Shown in pieces: positions 61,716 through 64,000 of a stretch of DNA of 64,000 bases (the stretch's first letter is position 1; each line of letters opens with the position of its first letter). A model generated the notes under the pieces. The model had not been told where the DNA came from. It saw nothing but the letters and a program-made list of their open reading frames with translations, and did not search any database. Position numbers and translations under genes: made by a program. Origin of the DNA: JANMZO01 sp963763135 (GTDB lineage: Bacteria > Actinomycetota > Acidimicrobiia > Acidimicrobiales > JANYDT01); NCBI GenBank assembly GCA_963763135.1, contig CAVXNJ010000012.1, forward strand, positions 744,001 to 808,000, written 5' to 3'.

Positions 61716-62741
61716 ATGAAAGCAGCACGACTCGCCCAAGGCGTCATCGAACTTCAGGACCTCCCCACCCCGACGCCGAAGTATGAGGAGGCGCTCATAC
61801 GCATGCGCTCAGCGGGTGTGTGCCATTCCGATCTGCACATCGTGCGCGGCGACTGGGCCGGGCTCCCGAACAGCATGCCGCTCGGCCATGAAGGCATCGG
61901 CATCGTCGAAGCGCTCGGCCCGGGCGCTGAACGTTACGTGTCAGTCGGCGACCGCGTCATCCTCGGTCTCGGTGGTACGGGCGGTGGCTACTGGTGCGGC
62001 GCGTGCGAGTACTGCATGCGCGGCGAGCCGCGTCATTGTGCGCAGACCAAAGGCATCATGGGCACGTTCTCGCAGGAGTTCTGTGTATACGCCAAGTCGC
62101 TCGTGAAGCTGCCCGACAATGTTGGCGACGAGGAGGCGGCACTCGCCTGCGGCGGTCTGACGGCGTACGGCGCAGTCAAGAAACTGCTCAAGCATCACAT
62201 CCTTCCGGGTCGCAAGATTGCGGTGATCGGCGCCGCTGGCGGCCTCGGTCACTACGCGGTGCAGATTGCGAGCGCGTTCGGTTACAAAGTCGTCGGGGTC
62301 GACATCGGAGCGGACCGTCTGGCGTTCGTCGAATCACTAGGCGCGCATACTGTTGTCAGCGCCGACGAAGCGGCATCCGTGGCGCAGTCGTTCGGCGGTG
62401 TCGATGCCAGCCTGGTGTTCTCGGCGAAACTCGCCGGGTTTGATCTGGGTTTGAAGATGCTCCGACGCGGCGGTCTGTTCGTAGCGGTCGGCATTCCGGC
62501 GAGCAGCGAAGGCAACCTTCAACTCAACCCGTGGGAGTTCTTCCAACGCGACCCGACGCTCATCTACTCCGCCGTGGGAACGGTGCAGGACATGCGCGAA
62601 CTGGTCGAGATGGCGGCCGAAGGACGGGTCAAGAGCCACATCGGACGCACCGCCGCGCTATCGGAAATCAGCGACGTGTTCGACGATCTCGAGGCCGGCA
62701 AATACGTCGGCCGCGCCGTCATCACCGACTTCAACCGCTAA
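61716..62741 (+). CDS. Zinc-dependent alcohol dehydrogenase
   Basis: 341 aa from ATG 61716, with AAGGAG upstream. Catalytic-zinc site: GVCHSDLH and GHEGIG; structural-zinc cysteines in CGACEYCMRGEPRHC. Rossmann motif VIGAAGGLGHYAVQ with GVDIGADRL, indicating NAD+. It would oxidise an alcohol or reduce an aldehyde released by the island's C-C-cleaving enzyme. Last clear member of the operon behind GGTACY pair 5. Confidence 0.92.
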   Translation: MKAARLAQGVIELQDLPTPTPKYEEALIRMRSAGVCHSDLHIVRGDWAGLPNSMPLGHEGIGIVEALGPGAERYVSVGDRVILGLGGTGGGYWCGACEYCMRGEPRHCAQTKGIMGTFSQEFCVYAKSLVKLPDNVGDEEAALACGGLTAYGAVKKLLKHHILPGRKIAVIGAAGGLGHYAVQIASAFGYKVVGVDIGADRLAFVESLGAHTVVSADEAASVAQSFGGVDASLVFSAKLAGFDLGLKMLRRGGLFVAVGIPASSEGNLQLNPWEFFQRDPTLIYSAVGTVQDMRELVEMAAEGRVKSHIGRTAALSEISDVFDDLEAGKYVGRAVITDFNR

Positions 62742-62743
62742 TA

Positions 62744-62763
62744 CCGTTCTCACTTTCGAACGG
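62744..62763. terminator. Short hairpin after the alcohol dehydrogenase
   Basis: CCGTTC-TCACTTTC-GAACGG, 6-bp arms and 8-nt loop, directly behind the stop codon. It may end the operon. The rest of the 266-bp gap before the next gene shows no riboswitch I can recognise. Confidence 0.4.
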
Positions 62764-63007
62764 ACGCGGATTCCGGCCAGCGCTTGCCGACTTGCTGTCA
62801 GCGGATCGACCGCCTGCACCGAGGAAGCGCCGTAGTTACACCTGTCGGGGAGAGCGACTGGCTTGCGCCACGACTGGGTGGAGATAGGAGCCTTGTCACG
62901 CGTGGCGGCGGAGTCCGTGGGCTCGACGAAGGTTGGGTCTCGGCACTACGCTCGCTGCATCTAGGCCTCTCAATCAAGCTGATGCGAGATCGAATGGAGT
63001 GTTCGGG

Positions 63008-63946
63008 ATGACTGGTTCCTTCCCGCTACAGCAGGACGGTATCCGATACCTGACCGAAGGCGGTCAGGAGACGGAGATCATGTACAAGTTCGGGTTCGAG
63101 CTGCCCGAGTTCGCCATGTTCCCGTTGCTCGACGACCCGCGAGCCGTGGTCGAGCTCCGGGGCATGTACGAGCGCTATCTCGACACCGCATGCGCTCATG
63201 GGTTCGGCGCGTTGATGGGCGGATTCGACTACCGGGCGAGCCCCGACTGGGCAGGACTGCTGGGCCACTCGCCAACTGCACTCGAGGAAATGCAGCTGCG
63301 TGCCATCGACTTTCTGCGCGAGGTCGCCCGCCCGTACATCAATCAGCTGCCCACCGTGATGTTCGCCGGCATCGTTGGACCGCGCGGCGACGCGTACTCA
63401 CTCGACCAGCGCATGACCGCGGAGGAAGCCGCCGACTACCACTCGACCCAGATCGCAACCCTGGCGACAGCGGAGGTGGACCTGGTCGAGGCCATGACTT
63501 TCAACAGCGCCCCCGAGGCGATCGGCGTAGCGAAGGCTGCCGCCCGAGCCGGGCTGCCAGCGTCGATCTCGTTCACGCTCGACAGCAACCACCGCCTCCA
63601 CTCGGGCCCGACGCTGAAAGAAGCGATCGAAACCGTCGACGCAGAATGCGGCGAGGACCGGCCGGCCTTCTACGGGATCAACTGTTCGCATCCCGTCGAG
63701 TTCCTTCCGGCCATCGAGCCGGGTGACTGGTTCCAGCGAGTCCGGTGCTTGCGCCCGAACGCCGCCATGATGGACAAAATCTCGCTGTGCACACTCGGGC
63801 ACCTCGAGTCCGGCGACCCCGTGGATCTCGGCCAGCGAATGGGCGCCATCGCCAAGCAGTACCCGCACCTCGACATCTGGGGTGGGTGCTGCGGAACCTG
63901 GGACACACACCTCGGCGAGATCGCTCGCAACGTCACCACACACTGA
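63008..63946 (+). CDS. Homocysteine S-methyltransferase family protein
   Basis: 312 aa from ATG 63008. The zinc/thiol residues are present: GINCSHP (first Cys, ~220) and the GGCCGTWDTHL double cysteine near the C-terminus, with N-terminal YLTEGGQETEIMYKFG. The family transfers methyl from S-methylmethionine, betaine or another donor to homocysteine or a similar thiol. The gap to the upstream gene makes cotranscription uncertain. An upstream in-frame GTG would add 25 residues without a ribosome-binding site. Confidence 0.87.
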   Translation: MTGSFPLQQDGIRYLTEGGQETEIMYKFGFELPEFAMFPLLDDPRAVVELRGMYERYLDTACAHGFGALMGGFDYRASPDWAGLLGHSPTALEEMQLRAIDFLREVARPYINQLPTVMFAGIVGPRGDAYSLDQRMTAEEAADYHSTQIATLATAEVDLVEAMTFNSAPEAIGVAKAAARAGLPASISFTLDSNHRLHSGPTLKEAIETVDAECGEDRPAFYGINCSHPVEFLPAIEPGDWFQRVRCLRPNAAMMDKISLCTLGHLESGDPVDLGQRMGAIAKQYPHLDIWGGCCGTWDTHLGEIARNVTTH

Positions 63947-63950
63947 GCCG

Positions 63951-63965
63951 GAGTGCAACGCACTC
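63951..63965. terminator. Short hairpin at the right end
   Basis: GAGTGC-AAC-GCACTC, 6-bp stem and 3-nt loop, 5 bp after the methyltransferase stop. It is a possible weak terminator; the last 35 bases of the window show nothing else. Confidence 0.35.
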
Positions 63966-64000
63966 ATCCGCCTCTCGAGCAGCAGCAAGCTTGGCGTGAA

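Noticed and set aside
62764..63007. SAM, SAH or cobalamin riboswitch before the homocysteine S-methyltransferase gene
   Set aside because: None of the conserved core words or stem patterns I know for these classes is present in the gap.
1..64000. tRNA, rRNA or CRISPR
   Set aside because: No T-loop-like GTTCGAATCC within a cloverleaf, no rRNA segments and no regularly spaced direct repeats with unique spacers were seen.

Overview
The window looks like chromosomal DNA from a high-GC actinobacterium. I infer an Acidimicrobiia (Ilumatobacter-like) lineage. The reasons are the GC-rich codon use with many GTG and TTG starts, actinobacterial families (DUF1707, DUF2236/MpaB-type, an SCO6745-like protein), two genes that appear to be leaderless, and many lipid/CoA-metabolism genes. 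No phylogeny could be run. I found no rRNA, tRNA, CRISPR array or intact transposon.

Region 1 (1-12.7 kb): a fused E1 alpha/beta 2-oxoacid dehydrogenase that runs off the left edge, a membrane GGDEF protein, a drug-efflux-type MFS transporter, a Tat-exported agmatine-deiminase-like enzyme, a secreted protein, and a three-gene operon (unknown protein, PAS-GGDEF diguanylate cyclase, DUF2236 oxygenase-like protein), followed by a PhnA-type zinc-ribbon protein.

Region 2 (12.9-16.6 kb): an NMT1/THI5-type ABC importer (ATPase, permease, lipoprotein) with a TetR regulator. The same perfect palindrome lies in both promoters of the locus.

Region 3 (16.8-33.5 kb): mixed housekeeping and accessory genes: MFS, monooxygenase-fold protein, two GNATs, DUF1707 protein, nucleotidyltransferase, agmatinase, biotin synthase, histidine phosphatase, a cytochrome P450 divergent from a TetR, two alpha/beta hydrolases (one without its nucleophile), a quinone oxidoreductase and an FtsX-type permease. 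A pair of hairpin-forming intergenic repeats lies at 26.6 kb.

Region 4 (33.5-44.4 kb): two family III CoA-transferases, a flavoprotein/methyltransferase fusion behind a nested palindrome, and a compact A-PCP-TE NRPS with a P450 carrying an unusual I-helix. Next come an SDR, a CitE-like lyase and a MaoC hydratase.

Region 5 (44.6-63.9 kb): a CoA-dependent catabolic island. It holds two paralogous TetR regulators, a MarR regulator, a 2-hydroxyacyl-CoA-lyase-like ThDP enzyme, an N-acyl-D-amino-acid deacylase, two thiolase-fold/DUF35 pairs and a third thiolase-fold protein, a double CoA-transferase, a TIM-barrel amidohydrolase, an acyl-CoA synthetase, an enoyl-CoA hydratase, a zinc alcohol dehydrogenase and a homocysteine S-methyltransferase-like protein. 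Five non-coding regions here each hold two GGTACY motifs exactly 20 bp apart, which points to one regulon. The thiolase-fold proteins show no cysteine at the expected nucleophile segment, so retro-aldol chemistry (as in Ltp2 with a DUF35 partner) is more likely than thiolysis. The ThDP enzyme carries one frameshift, the acyl-CoA synthetase two, and one SDR is only a fragment, so the pathway is either decaying or affected by sequence errors.
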